In this document: positions 49,895-58,490 of the stretch, piece by piece
How positions within the stretch are numbered: the first letter of the stretch is position 1
How the letters are laid out: each line of letters starts with the position of its first letter
From: Prevotella sp.
GTDB lineage: Bacteria; Bacteroidota; Bacteroidia; Bacteroidales; Bacteroidaceae
Reading direction: 5' to 3'
Length of the DNA: 64,000 bases
Assembly (NCBI GenBank): GCA_017556145.1
Contig: JAFZCU010000034.1
Coordinates: 53,425-117,424, forward strand
The notes under the pieces: model-generated
Database searches by the model: none
Seen by the model: only the letters and a program-made list of their open reading frames with translations
Told to the model about the DNA's origin: nothing
Made by a program: the position numbers and the translations under genes

Positions 49895-50361
49895 TCATGA
49901 TGATAGGGCTCACCTTTTATAATAGTACAGGCGCGATAGATTTGTTCGGTAAACACCAGTCTCACCATCTGGTGTGAGAAGGTCAGCCGCGAAAGCGATA
50001 GCTTCTCATTGGCCCTGCTGTAGACGGCTTCCGAAAAACCGTAGGGGCCTCCTATGACGAAAACCAGTCGGCGGGCAGTCTGCAGTTTCTGTTCCAGCCA
50101 TTTGGCCAGTTCTATGCTCCGCAGCTCCTTGCCGTGTTCGTCGAGTAGCACCAGCGTGTCCGACGGCTGCAGCTGTTTCAGGATCAAATCTCCCTCCATC
50201 GTCTTCTGTTGTTCTTCCGAGAGGCTTTTCGTGTTCTTCAGATCCGGGATGGTCACAATGTCGAAGGGCATGTAATGGCCGATGCGTTCAACATAGTCGC
50301 TGATGCCTGCCTGGAAGTGCTTGTCGGTGGTCTTCCCTACCAATAACATTATTGTTTTCAT
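49891..50361 (-). CDS. rlmH: 23S rRNA pseudouridine-1915 N3-methyltransferase
   Basis: 156 aa from ATG 50361, giving the usual length (about 155); an ATG three codons upstream is possible. The SPOUT-fold signature is clear: LLDEHGKELRSIELAKWLEQ near 74, FVIGGPYGFSEAVYSRA near 99 and the tail LTFSHQMVRLVFTEQIYRA ... PYHHE. It methylates pseudouridine 1915 in helix 69 of 23S rRNA. It is on the minus strand between the lysozyme-like gene and the T9SS plug gene. Confidence 0.95.
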   Translation of the reverse strand: MKTIMLLVGKTTDKHFQAGISDYVERIGHYMPFDIVTIPDLKNTKSLSEEQQKTMEGDLILKQLQPSDTLVLLDEHGKELRSIELAKWLEQKLQTARRLVFVIGGPYGFSEAVYSRANEKLSLSRLTFSHQMVRLVFTEQIYRACTIIKGEPYHHE

Positions 50362-50372
50362 ACCTCTCACTT

Positions 50373-51737
50373 CTACTTAATTGTTTCTTTTTCTATGAAT
50401 TCGTCAAACTGTGCCTGATAGCCGTTGAATACGTTGATGTCCACTTCGCCCGTGATGCCTTTCACTCGACCGTCGGGTGACAACTGCCACACCACGAGTT
50501 TCACGTCAGGCTTGTACTCGCCATATCGGGCTATCCACACCTTGTAGTCACGCTTGATGTCGGGGGCTTCGGGCAGCCATTTATTCACAAACCGCTGGTT
50601 GATATAGAGGATGGGCTTTACACCACAATATTTCTCTACCGCCTGCAGCCAGGCGCGTATGTTATTGAACAGCACTCTTGCCCCGCCCATTTTGGCGATG
50701 TCACCGTCAGACGGCTCAATGTCGAGCACTGGTGGGAGGTCACCCTTGCGGAACAACGTGCTTGCGATGAAGTGTTTTGCCTGTGCCGAGCCGTTCGTAT
50801 GGGTCGAGAAGAAGTGATAGGCACCTGCTTGTATGCCGTGCTTACGGGCAGCGGCATAGTCGGTGGCGTAGTATTTGTTGCGGATGCTGATACCTTCCGT
50901 CGACTTGATATAGCAGAACGATACGGGATAGTCCACTACGCCCGATATCTTCTTCTGGCTTTTCGAACCGAGGTGGCTGATGCGCAGGTTCTGCCAATGT
51001 ATGGGATATGTCTTACGCCCCTTGCCGTGCTGGTAGCGTGAGATGTCGATGCCGTAGATGCGCTCCGAGGTGTAATTCATGCGCTCGCCCTTGAATACAT
51101 CTTGCTGCCAGAGACCGGTCTTCAGTACTGTCAGCACGTCGTTCTCCAATAGTTGCAGTCCGAAACCGTCACGCTGGTCGTCTGTCCAATGTCCCTCATA
51201 ATAGTGGCTGCTGGTCGATATATACGAGCCATGACCTTCTGCCTGGGCATTGACAAATGGACCATCGTTTCTTCCTCCCTTGAAGTCGCCTTGGTAGATG
51301 CCGGCAGAGTCGATGCGCAGGCCGCTCCTGAGGGTGTCGGCACTCCAGTTACCGATGGTGATGCGCCCGAGGGTATCACGACTGATGGCAGTGCCCTCGC
51401 GCTTCTTGCCCTTCCAGTGGCCCACGTTATATACGCTGAGTGTATCGATGTCTTCATGATGCCGTTTGCCGGCAGCGAAGGCTGCCACCATCTCATAGCC
51501 CTCGTCCTCCACGTTATGCCGGTCCAGATAGTAGTCCATTTCCGTTTTCCGGTCTTTCTCCATTTGCAGGCGTAGCGAGTCGAGTAGGGGGGAGGCGTTA
51601 ATCACGGGGATGTGGATAGAATCCACCATATCGGTTTTGGCCGACGGGCTCATCCTACCTTTTGCCAACCATCCGATGCCACAGCCAATGGCTAGCAGCA
51701 CCGCTAGAACAATGAAATATCGTAATCGCTTCTTCAT
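50373..51737 (-). CDS. GH25 lysozyme-like hydrolase with N-terminal MORN-like repeats
   Basis: 454 aa. An N-terminal signal anchor (about 5-27) is followed by ~90 residues with no recognised domain and then MORN-like repeats (NVGHWKGKKREGTAI, GIYQGDFKGGRNDGP, YYEGHWTDDQRDGFGL) at about 105-200. The GH25 domain starts near 228 with GIDISRYQ (catalytic-region Asp) and continues with FCYIKSTEG, AGAYHFFS, PVLDIEPS near 337 and VDINVFNG near the end. GH25 enzymes are muramidases. MORN repeats bind membranes or proteins, so this enzyme is probably tethered in the periplasm. A promoter-like TATTTTTGC lies only 8 bp upstream of the ATG. Confidence 0.85.
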   Translation of the reverse strand: MKKRLRYFIVLAVLLAIGCGIGWLAKGRMSPSAKTDMVDSIHIPVINASPLLDSLRLQMEKDRKTEMDYYLDRHNVEDEGYEMVAAFAAGKRHHEDIDTLSVYNVGHWKGKKREGTAISRDTLGRITIGNWSADTLRSGLRIDSAGIYQGDFKGGRNDGPFVNAQAEGHGSYISTSSHYYEGHWTDDQRDGFGLQLLENDVLTVLKTGLWQQDVFKGERMNYTSERIYGIDISRYQHGKGRKTYPIHWQNLRISHLGSKSQKKISGVVDYPVSFCYIKSTEGISIRNKYYATDYAAARKHGIQAGAYHFFSTHTNGSAQAKHFIASTLFRKGDLPPVLDIEPSDGDIAKMGGARVLFNNIRAWLQAVEKYCGVKPILYINQRFVNKWLPEAPDIKRDYKVWIARYGEYKPDVKLVVWQLSPDGRVKGITGEVDINVFNGYQAQFDEFIEKETIK

Positions 51738-51744
51738 TTTGCTT

Positions 51745-51753
51745 GCAAAAATA
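51745..51753 (-). promoter_or_regulatory. Predicted -7 promoter of the lysozyme-rlmH-plug group
   Basis: Minus-strand TATTTTTGC fits TAnnTTTG(C) 7 bp before the ATG, implying a near-leaderless message. Confidence 0.45.
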
Positions 51754-51810
51754 CAAAATTATTATCAATTATCCATTGTTCACTCGATTTTTATTCGTTT
51801 TGTTTATTAA

Positions 51811-51846
51811 AAAACAAGAAGTCCCCGATCGGGGACTTCTTGTTTT
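51811..51846. terminator. Bidirectional terminator after the DUF4301 gene
   Basis: AAAACAAGAAGTCCCCGA / TCGGGGACTTCTTGTTTT is a perfect 18-bp dyad (51811-51846). It overlaps the first base pairs of the DUF4301 stop codon and ends in A/T tracts on both sides. Confidence 0.85.
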
Positions 51847-53344
51847 ACTGATGCTGGTCGCGGAGCAGGTCGTTGACCGTCTTGACGGGGTTGAAAGTGC
51901 CGAGAGGAACTTCCACGAAGACGGTGCTCCAGTTGCTCATAGCGCCATTCCATAGGCCTGGTAACTCTAAGGCTCTCAGTTCTTTACCTGATTTTGATTT
52001 AGAAGAAATGAAGCCTGTAGTCTTGTCGACGAAGTCAGGTAGATTGAATGGTTGACCTTTGTAGTCGCGAACAGCGCAGACGAGGTCGACGGGGTTGAAG
52101 TGTGTGCCTTGGGTGAACATCTTCATGTAGGCTTCGTTGTTGGTGTCGATCTGCGAACTCTCAAGAATCTGGAGCGATACGGTGCCATCCTGGTTGTAGG
52201 TGAGGAACGGGCCGCCACCAGGTTCGCCGACATTCTTCACAACGCCACAGACACGCATCGGACGGTTCAGCTTCGTACGCAGATAATCAGCATCGACCTT
52301 GTTGTTCTTGGCATCGGTACAGAGATTCTCTGACACGAACTGGGCGATTTCAGCCAACTGGCTCTCAGAGGCACCGGCATCGAGCACTTTCAGATAGTCA
52401 AAGGCCTTCTGCTGCAAGGTGACGAGCACACCTGCGATAACCTGCTTCCACTCGATGGTTTCGGGTTTCAGACGGTCGGGTACAACATTATCGATGTTCT
52501 TGATGAAGATGACGTCGGCCTCGATCTCATTGAGGTTCTCGATGAGGGCACCGTGACCACCTGGACGGAAAAGCAATGAGCCATCGTCATTGCGGAAAGG
52601 CGTGTTGTCGGTATTGGCAGCAACTGTATCGGTCGAGGGTTTCTGCTCTGAGAAGGTGATGTCGTATTTGATGCCATATTTCTCTGCGAAAAGGTCGGCT
52701 TTCTCGGCTACCTTGGCCTTGAAAAGCTCCATGTGCTCATGAGAGACGGTGAAGTGGACGTGGGCCTCGCCATTGGAAGCAGCATAGAGCGCACCCTCTA
52801 CAAGATGTTCCTCCATCGGGGTGCGGGCTCCCTCAGGATATTTGTGGAAAAGCAGGAGACCCTTGGGCAGCTGGCCGTAGTTCAGACCCTCGGCCTTCAG
52901 CATGTTCGCAGCCACGGCCTTGTAATTACCCTCGGCGATGAGTGCGTGAATGCCCTTGCCCTGGTTTTTCTGACATGCGGCATCAAGAGCGTCATAGAAA
53001 GCGAAATTCTCGATCTGGTCGAAGTATTTCTTCTCGAAGTCGGTGGTCGGCACGTCATAGTCGGCATCGACAAAGGCGAACATATTCTTGAACATACGGC
53101 TGGCAGCACCCGAGGCTGGCACGAACTTCACCACGCGTTTGCCTGCGGCCTTGTACTGTTTCCACGCCTCCTCATATTGCTGGCGCTCCTGTGCATCGGG
53201 AGCGATGATGCCACGCCCGATACTGGCAGCTGCCTCCAGCTTAAGGAAGGGGAATCCGGTTTTAAACTCATTCAGCTGATTCTCGATCTGTTCAGCGGTG
53301 ATACCCTTCTGGGCAATCTGCTTTAAATCTTTTTCTGATAACAT
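51845..53344 (-). CDS. DUF4301-family protein
   Basis: 499 aa. The full family pattern is visible: KFVPASGAASRMFKNMF near 72-88, GLLLFHKYPEGARTPMEEHL near 164-183, PFRNDDGSLLFRPGGHGAL near 247-265 and IFIKNIDNVVPDRLK near 276-290. The SGAASRMFK-type loop followed by a GGHGAL segment is reminiscent of sugar nucleotidyltransferases, but the family's reaction is not known to me. DUF4301 genes are common in Bacteroidetes. It is monocistronic, with its own promoter at 53373-53381 and a perfect terminator. Confidence 0.85.
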   Translation of the reverse strand: MLSEKDLKQIAQKGITAEQIENQLNEFKTGFPFLKLEAAASIGRGIIAPDAQERQQYEEAWKQYKAAGKRVVKFVPASGAASRMFKNMFAFVDADYDVPTTDFEKKYFDQIENFAFYDALDAACQKNQGKGIHALIAEGNYKAVAANMLKAEGLNYGQLPKGLLLFHKYPEGARTPMEEHLVEGALYAASNGEAHVHFTVSHEHMELFKAKVAEKADLFAEKYGIKYDITFSEQKPSTDTVAANTDNTPFRNDDGSLLFRPGGHGALIENLNEIEADVIFIKNIDNVVPDRLKPETIEWKQVIAGVLVTLQQKAFDYLKVLDAGASESQLAEIAQFVSENLCTDAKNNKVDADYLRTKLNRPMRVCGVVKNVGEPGGGPFLTYNQDGTVSLQILESSQIDTNNEAYMKMFTQGTHFNPVDLVCAVRDYKGQPFNLPDFVDKTTGFISSKSKSGKELRALELPGLWNGAMSNWSTVFVEVPLGTFNPVKTVNDLLRDQHQ

Positions 53345-53372
53345 AAAATAGGTATTTAGTTAAAAATATAGG

Positions 53373-53381
53373 GCAAAATTA
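53373..53381 (-). promoter_or_regulatory. Predicted -7 promoter of the DUF4301 gene
   Basis: Minus-strand TAATTTTGC fits TAnnTTTG(C), about 29 bp upstream of the ATG at 53344. Confidence 0.55.
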
Positions 53382-53423
53382 GTAACTTTTCTGGAAAAAA
53401 GCGAATTTATCGAAAGAAATTTG

Positions 53424-53432
53424 TATCTTTGC
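53424..53432 (+). promoter_or_regulatory. Predicted -7 promoter of the relA operon
   Basis: TATCTTTGC matches TAnnTTTG(C) exactly. It overlaps the possible TTG start at 53421, which supports the ATG at 53451. Confidence 0.6.
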
Positions 53433-53450
53433 CCATATTTTTTTGAAATT

Positions 53451-55523
53451 ATGGTGGAGGAATTCACTTTTACATACGAAGAAAAGAAGAAAATGGCAGC
53501 GCAAACGGCTGAGATCCTGACAGAGGAAATCGGTCTGAAAGGCGATGCGATACAAGCTGTTCACCTCATCCCTGAGATTGAGGCGAGCCACCTCACAATG
53601 GAAGCGGTGGCTGAGCAGTATGGTGAGTCGGTAGTCAAGATTCTGCAGGGTCTCGACCGTATTCATCAGCTCTACAAGAAGAATCCCGTGGTGGAGAGCG
53701 AGAACTTCCGCAATCTGCTCATCTCGTTTGCAGAGGATATGCGAGTGATTCTGATCATGATTGCCGACCGCGTGAATCTGATGCGTCAGATCCGTGACAC
53801 CGAGAATCTGGAAGCCAAGATGGCCGTGAGTCAGGAAGCAGCCTATCTTTATGCGCCGCTGGCCCATAAACTCGGTCTTTACAAATTGAAGAGCGAGTTG
53901 GAGGACCTGTCACTGAAATACATGGAGCATGATGCCTATTACCATATCCGCGAGAAACTGAACGAGACGAAGGCCTCGCGTGATGCCTACATCGGGCGCT
54001 TTATCGGTCCTATCGAGGAGAAGGTGAAGGCGGCAGGCATCAATTGCCATATCAAGGGCCGTACGAAATCAATTCACTCCATCTGGCAGAAGATGCAGAA
54101 GCAGAAATGTCCGTTTGAGGGTGTCTATGATTTGTTTGCCATCCGCATCATCATCGATTGTCCTGAGGGGCAGGAGAAGATGCAATGCTGGCAGGCCTAT
54201 TCGATTGTGACGGATATGTACCAGCCGAATCCTAAGCGACTTCGCGACTGGCTCAGTGTGCCAAAGTCAAACGGTTATGAGAGTTTGCATATCACAGTGC
54301 TCGGTCCTGAGCAGAAATGGGTGGAGGTGCAGATTCGTACCGAGCGCATGGACGATATTGCAGAGCGGGGTGTGGCTGCCCACTGGCGCTATAAGGGCGT
54401 GAAGGGAGAGTCGGGTCTCGACGAGTGGTTGACGAATATCCGCTCGATGCTGGAACATTCGGAAGGTCTGGAGGCGATGGACCAGTTTAAGATGGACCTG
54501 TATGAAGACGAGGTGTTCGTTTTCACACCAAAGGGCGATCTGCTGAAGTTTCCTGTGGGAGCGACAGTGCTCGACTTCGCCTATCATATTCACTCGAAGG
54601 TGGGTAATCAGTGTACGGGCGGACGCATCAATGGACGGGTGGTGCCCATCCGCTATCAGTTGAAGAGCGGCGATCAGGTGGAGGTGCTGACATCGGCTAA
54701 TCAGAAACCTCGTCAGGAATGGCTGAATATCGTGAAGACCTCGCGCGCCAAATCGAAGATCCGCCTGGCACTGAAGGAAACGCAGGTGAAGGACGGCCTC
54801 TTTGCCAAGGAGATGCTGGCGCGGAAGTTCAAAAACCGCAAGATTGAAATGGAAGACTCCACCATGTTCCATGTGGTGAAGAAGATGGGTTTCAAGGAGG
54901 TGAGCGATTTCTACAAGCAGATAGCCGATGGCATTCTCGATACCAACGATGTAATTGAGAAATACCTTGAACTGAAAGAGGGCGAGAAGGTGATTACTGG
55001 CGACAATGTGGCTCGGAGTGCTGAGGAGTTCGTGCTCGATGAGTCGAAGGTGGCAGGCCTGAATGTGCCGATGAACGACGATGTGTTGATCATCGACAGA
55101 AATCTGAAAGGCATCGACTATCAGTTGGCGCGCTGTTGTTCGCCCATCTATGGCGACTCGGTTTTCGGTTTCGTCACCATCAACGGCGGTATCAAAATCC
55201 ACCGTACCGACTGTCCGAATGCCCCAGAGTTGCGACGCCGTTACGGCTATCGCATCGTCAAGGCGAAGTGGAGCGGGAAGGGATCGTCGCAGTATTCCAT
55301 CACCCTGCGCATCATCGGTAACGATGATATCGGCATCGTGAATAATCTGACGAGCATCATCTCTAAGGACGAGAAACTCGTGCTGCGATCCATTAACATC
55401 GACTCACACGACGGACTGTTCAGTGGCAATCTGGAGGTGATGATCGACGATACCTCGCGCCTGGAGACTTTGATTAAGAAACTGCGTGTGGTGAGAGGCG
55501 TGAAACAAGTTGACAGAATATAA
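53451..55523 (+). CDS. relA: RelA/SpoT homologue, (p)ppGpp synthetase with degenerate HD domain
   Basis: 690 aa from ATG 53451. The N-terminal region has the helical layout of the RSH hydrolase domain, but the HD motif segment reads VHLIPEIEA where LLHDVVED is expected, so metal-dependent hydrolysis is unlikely. The synthetase follows with GRTKSIHSIWQKM, VYDLFAIRI near 230 and RLRDWLSVPKSNGYESLH near 270. A TGS domain (DEVFVFTPKGDLLKFPVGAT near 353-372), a conserved-Cys region (ARCCSPIYGDSVFGF) and an ACT domain at the C-terminus complete it. It makes (p)ppGpp in stress. It heads an operon with a lipoprotein, DUF2027 and nadE. Confidence 0.9.
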   Translation: MVEEFTFTYEEKKKMAAQTAEILTEEIGLKGDAIQAVHLIPEIEASHLTMEAVAEQYGESVVKILQGLDRIHQLYKKNPVVESENFRNLLISFAEDMRVILIMIADRVNLMRQIRDTENLEAKMAVSQEAAYLYAPLAHKLGLYKLKSELEDLSLKYMEHDAYYHIREKLNETKASRDAYIGRFIGPIEEKVKAAGINCHIKGRTKSIHSIWQKMQKQKCPFEGVYDLFAIRIIIDCPEGQEKMQCWQAYSIVTDMYQPNPKRLRDWLSVPKSNGYESLHITVLGPEQKWVEVQIRTERMDDIAERGVAAHWRYKGVKGESGLDEWLTNIRSMLEHSEGLEAMDQFKMDLYEDEVFVFTPKGDLLKFPVGATVLDFAYHIHSKVGNQCTGGRINGRVVPIRYQLKSGDQVEVLTSANQKPRQEWLNIVKTSRAKSKIRLALKETQVKDGLFAKEMLARKFKNRKIEMEDSTMFHVVKKMGFKEVSDFYKQIADGILDTNDVIEKYLELKEGEKVITGDNVARSAEEFVLDESKVAGLNVPMNDDVLIIDRNLKGIDYQLARCCSPIYGDSVFGFVTINGGIKIHRTDCPNAPELRRRYGYRIVKAKWSGKGSSQYSITLRIIGNDDIGIVNNLTSIISKDEKLVLRSINIDSHDGLFSGNLEVMIDDTSRLETLIKKLRVVRGVKQVDRI

Positions 55524-55533
55524 AACCAACAAT

Positions 55534-55815
55534 ATGAGGAAGATCTTTTTATGGGGCATAGCCATTGTGCTATTGTTGACAATGACAGGCTGCCGACGGT
55601 ATCTTTACAGGCCTCCCGTCTATCGTCCGGTGGATTTCGTGGCTGATTCGCTCGTGCATGATGATGTGCCTACGGCAGAGGATGAAAACCGTGATATGCT
55701 CGATGAGTTGGAGGACGAGCCGGTGATAACCGTTCCTGACATTCCACAGGAGTCGGATCTGATGAACAGCGATAATCAGATGGATATTGAAAAAGTAATG
55801 CGGGAGGGCATCTGA
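55534..55815 (+). CDS. Small lipoprotein between relA and the DUF2027 gene
   Basis: 93 aa from ATG 55534; in-frame codons upstream to 55510 overlap relA and are not used. The N-terminal helix and lipobox LLTMTGC define a lipoprotein with Cys near residue 20. The mature part is acidic with Pro-rich and Asp/Glu-rich segments, probably disordered. No family recognised. It starts 11 bp after relA and its stop overlaps the DUF2027 start by one base (TGATG). Confidence 0.75.
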   Translation: MRKIFLWGIAIVLLLTMTGCRRYLYRPPVYRPVDFVADSLVHDDVPTAEDENRDMLDELEDEPVITVPDIPQESDLMNSDNQMDIEKVMREGI

Positions 55816-56519
55816 TGAAAATAGGAGATCAAGTGAGGTTCTTGAGTGAAGTCGGAGGCGGAAGGGTGTCTGGCTTCCAAGGAAAGGATATCGTGCTCGT
55901 CGAAGATGAGGACGGTTTCGATGTGCCCATGCGCATCACCGAGGTGGTGGTCATTGGCGAAGAAGATTACGACTCCAGACATATGGTGGAGGTAAAACAG
56001 AAGCAGAATCAGACATCGCAGACAGTCCGCAAAGAGGAAGAAGAGCTGGAGCCTGCCGATAAGCCTATTACCTTCCGTGCGAAGCCTGAGGAGCGCAAGG
56101 GCGGCGACAAACTCAGCGCCTATCTGGCCTTTGTACCTATGAATGTGAAGGAACTGATGCAGACACGTTTCGAGTCGTATCTGGTGAATGATTCCAACTA
56201 TTATCTGCGTTACACCCTGCTCTCGGCTGAGGGCACGGCTTATAGTGTACGTGCTACTGGTGAGGTGGAGCCCAATACGAAAGCCTTCATCGAGGAATTC
56301 GGGCGTGAGGACTTGCAAGGGCTGGAGCATGTCTGTATCCAGATGCTGGCCTATAAGCGTGACAAGCACTTCCTGTTGAAGTCGCCCGTGAATGTGCCGT
56401 TGCGTATCGACGGTGTGAGATTCTATAAGCTTCACACTTTCGAGGAGAATGATTTCTTCGAGGAGCCGGCGATGATATATACTATAATAGAAAATGATGT
56501 TCAAAAAGTAAAGATATGA
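55815..56519 (+). CDS. DUF2027-family protein without the usual Smr domain
   Basis: 234 aa. MKIGDQVRFLSEVGGGRVSGF (first 21 residues, an SH3-like strand set) begins the DUF2027 domain, followed by a charged linker (about 60-95) and the body DKLSAYLAFVPMNVKELMQTRFESYLVNDSN. Bacteroides members that I recall are longer and end in an Smr domain; here the reading frame ends with a short tail, and the next gene starts at an ATGA overlap. No Smr signature (LDLHG) is present. The role is unknown, probably nucleic-acid linked in the longer homologues. Confidence 0.75.
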   Translation: MKIGDQVRFLSEVGGGRVSGFQGKDIVLVEDEDGFDVPMRITEVVVIGEEDYDSRHMVEVKQKQNQTSQTVRKEEEELEPADKPITFRAKPEERKGGDKLSAYLAFVPMNVKELMQTRFESYLVNDSNYYLRYTLLSAEGTAYSVRATGEVEPNTKAFIEEFGREDLQGLEHVCIQMLAYKRDKHFLLKSPVNVPLRIDGVRFYKLHTFEENDFFEEPAMIYTIIENDVQKVKI

Positions 56520-58426
56520 AATACGGATTTATCAAAGTGGCTGCCGGTGTGCCTGCCGTCAAGGTGGCCGATGTGGAATACAATGTCCAGCAGATTGAGA
56601 GTCTCATTGCCCAGGCCGAGGGCAAGGGGGTCGAGATGATCGTGTTTCCGGAATTGTGTGTCACTGGCTATTCCTGTCAGGATCTGTTCCGCGAGCAGTT
56701 GTTGCTTGACAAGGCGGAGGAGGGTCTGATGCTGTTGCTCGATTTTACCCGCAAGCTTGATATCATCTCCGTCGTGGGACTGCCTGTGGTAGTGAAGGGC
56801 TTGCTCTACAATTGTGCAGCTGTTATTCAGCGGGGCTCCATTCTCGGCATTGTGCCGAAGACATATTTACCCAATTATGGCGAGTTCTACGAGAAGCGCT
56901 GGTTTGCTTCCGCACAGGATCTCTCGCCAGCCGATTTCTATCTTGCAGGCAGTCCTGTCAGCATCAGTCCTGAGCCTGTCATCTTCACCACGGGCGACGG
57001 TGTGAAATTAGGCATCGAGATCTGCGAGGATGTGTGGGCACCCATACCGCCCAGCAATAATCTGGCGCTTGCTGGTGCCGATATCATTATGAACCTTTCT
57101 GCCAGCGACGATCTCCTTGGCAAGCATCAGTACCTGCGCTCGCTGCTGGCTCAGCAGAGTGCCCGCACCATTAGTGCCTATGTCTATGCCAGCTGTGGCT
57201 TTGGAGAGTCAACACAGGATGTGGTTTATGGCGGTGCTGCGATGGTTTTCGAAAATGGAAAGCAGTTGGTTGAGGGCGACCGTTTCTCCTTACAGCCTCA
57301 GATTAAGATTGCACAGGTGGATGTGGAGCGTCTGCGCTCGGAACGAAGACATAACACCACGTTTATCAACGCCCAGCGTCAGGCGTCGGCACGTCTGGTC
57401 GTCGCCAAGTCGGTAGAGCCTCGTGACTTTGAACTGATCCGTGACATCGATCCCCATCCTTTCATTCCGAAGGAGGCCGATATGCAGACCACGTGTGAGG
57501 AGATCCTGAACATTCAGGTGGCTGGTCTGGCCAAGCGTCTTTATCATATCAAAGCCGAAAAGGCCGTCATTGGCATCAGCGGTGGACTCGACTCCACACT
57601 GGCACTGCTTGTCACGGTGAAGGCTTTCGACAAGTTAGGGCTTGACCGCAAGGGTATTATCGGTATCACGATGCCTGGTTTCGGCACGACAGACCGTACC
57701 TATAACAATGCGATGACGCTCATGAAGACGTTGGGTGTCACCATCCGCGAAATCAGCATTGCCAAAGCTGTCACACAGCATTTCGAGGATATCGGTCACG
57801 ATGCCAAGGTCCATGACATTACCTATGAGAACAGTCAGGCACGCGAGCGTACGCAGATTCTGATGGATGTGGCCAATCAGGTGAATGGCCTTGTAGTGGG
57901 TACAGGCGACCTGTCTGAGCTGGCCTTAGGGTGGGCCACATATAATGGCGATCATATGTCGATGTATGGGGTGAATGCTGGTGTTCCCAAGACGCTCATC
58001 CGCTACTTGGTGACTTTTGTGGCTGGCGAGATGGCGACAGAGACGTTGCTGGATATCGTTGACACACCGATATCGCCTGAACTCATTCCTGCCGATAAGA
58101 ACGGCAAGATCAAGCAGAAGACAGAAGACTTGGTGGGTCCTTACGAGCTCCACGACTTCTTCATTTATTATTTCATGCGCTTTGGCTTCAGTCCGCAGAA
58201 GATCTTCGTATTGGCACAGAAGGCGTTTGCAAAGAGCTACGACGATGCCACCATCAAGAAGTGGCTCACCACTTTCTGCCGACGGTTCTTCACCCAACAG
58301 TTCAAGCGCTCATGCCTGCCCGATGGCCCGAAGGTGGGCACCGTGAGTCTCTCGCCACGTGGTGACTGGCGTATGCCGAGCGATGCCTCATATACGTTGT
58401 GGCTCAAGGAATGCGAGAATCTCTGA
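56516..58426 (+). CDS. nadE: Glutamine-dependent NAD+ synthetase
   Basis: 636 aa. The N-terminal nitrilase-like amidase carries [11 protein letters not shown] near 44, the Lys in [14 protein letters not shown] near 116 and the catalytic Cys in [11 protein letters not shown] near 168. The C-terminal synthetase has the P-loop [11 protein letters not shown] near 353, then [14 protein letters not shown] and [14 protein letters not shown] near 460. It amidates nicotinic acid adenine dinucleotide using glutamine-derived ammonia. It is last in the relA operon, starting at an ATGA overlap. A 9-bp tandem repeat covers its stop codon. Confidence 0.95.
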   Translation: MKYGFIKVAAGVPAVKVADVEYNVQQIESLIAQAEGKGVEMIVFPELCVTGYSCQDLFREQLLLDKAEEGLMLLLDFTRKLDIISVVGLPVVVKGLLYNCAAVIQRGSILGIVPKTYLPNYGEFYEKRWFASAQDLSPADFYLAGSPVSISPEPVIFTTGDGVKLGIEICEDVWAPIPPSNNLALAGADIIMNLSASDDLLGKHQYLRSLLAQQSARTISAYVYASCGFGESTQDVVYGGAAMVFENGKQLVEGDRFSLQPQIKIAQVDVERLRSERRHNTTFINAQRQASARLVVAKSVEPRDFELIRDIDPHPFIPKEADMQTTCEEILNIQVAGLAKRLYHIKAEKAVIGISGGLDSTLALLVTVKAFDKLGLDRKGIIGITMPGFGTTDRTYNNAMTLMKTLGVTIREISIAKAVTQHFEDIGHDAKVHDITYENSQARERTQILMDVANQVNGLVVGTGDLSELALGWATYNGDHMSMYGVNAGVPKTLIRYLVTFVAGEMATETLLDIVDTPISPELIPADKNGKIKQKTEDLVGPYELHDFFIYYFMRFGFSPQKIFVLAQKAFAKSYDDATIKKWLTTFCRRFFTQQFKRSCLPDGPKVGTVSLSPRGDWRMPSDASYTLWLKECENL

Positions 58427-58447
58427 ATACTTTGAATACTCTGAGTA
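58421..58447. repeat. Three tandem copies of a 9-bp unit across the nadE stop codon
   Basis: CTCTGAATA, CTTTGAATA, CTCTGAGTA fill 58421-58447; the nadE stop TGA is at 58424-58426 inside the first unit. Confidence 0.8.
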
Positions 58448-58457
58448 CCCAGAAATG

Positions 58458-58490
58458 AAAAATGAGTTAGCTGAATGCTAACTCATTTTT
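58458..58490. terminator. Bidirectional terminator between nadE and clpC
   Basis: AAAAATGAGTTAGC (58458-58471) - TGAAT - GCTAACTCATTTTT (58477-58490) is a perfect 14-bp stem with A and T arms; it contains the clpC stop codon (58467-58469 on the minus strand). Confidence 0.85.

Noticed and set aside
54267-55202. 311-aa open frame on - inside relA
   Set aside because: Antisense shadow of the conserved TGS/ACT part of relA; no domain, promoter or neighbouring partner.
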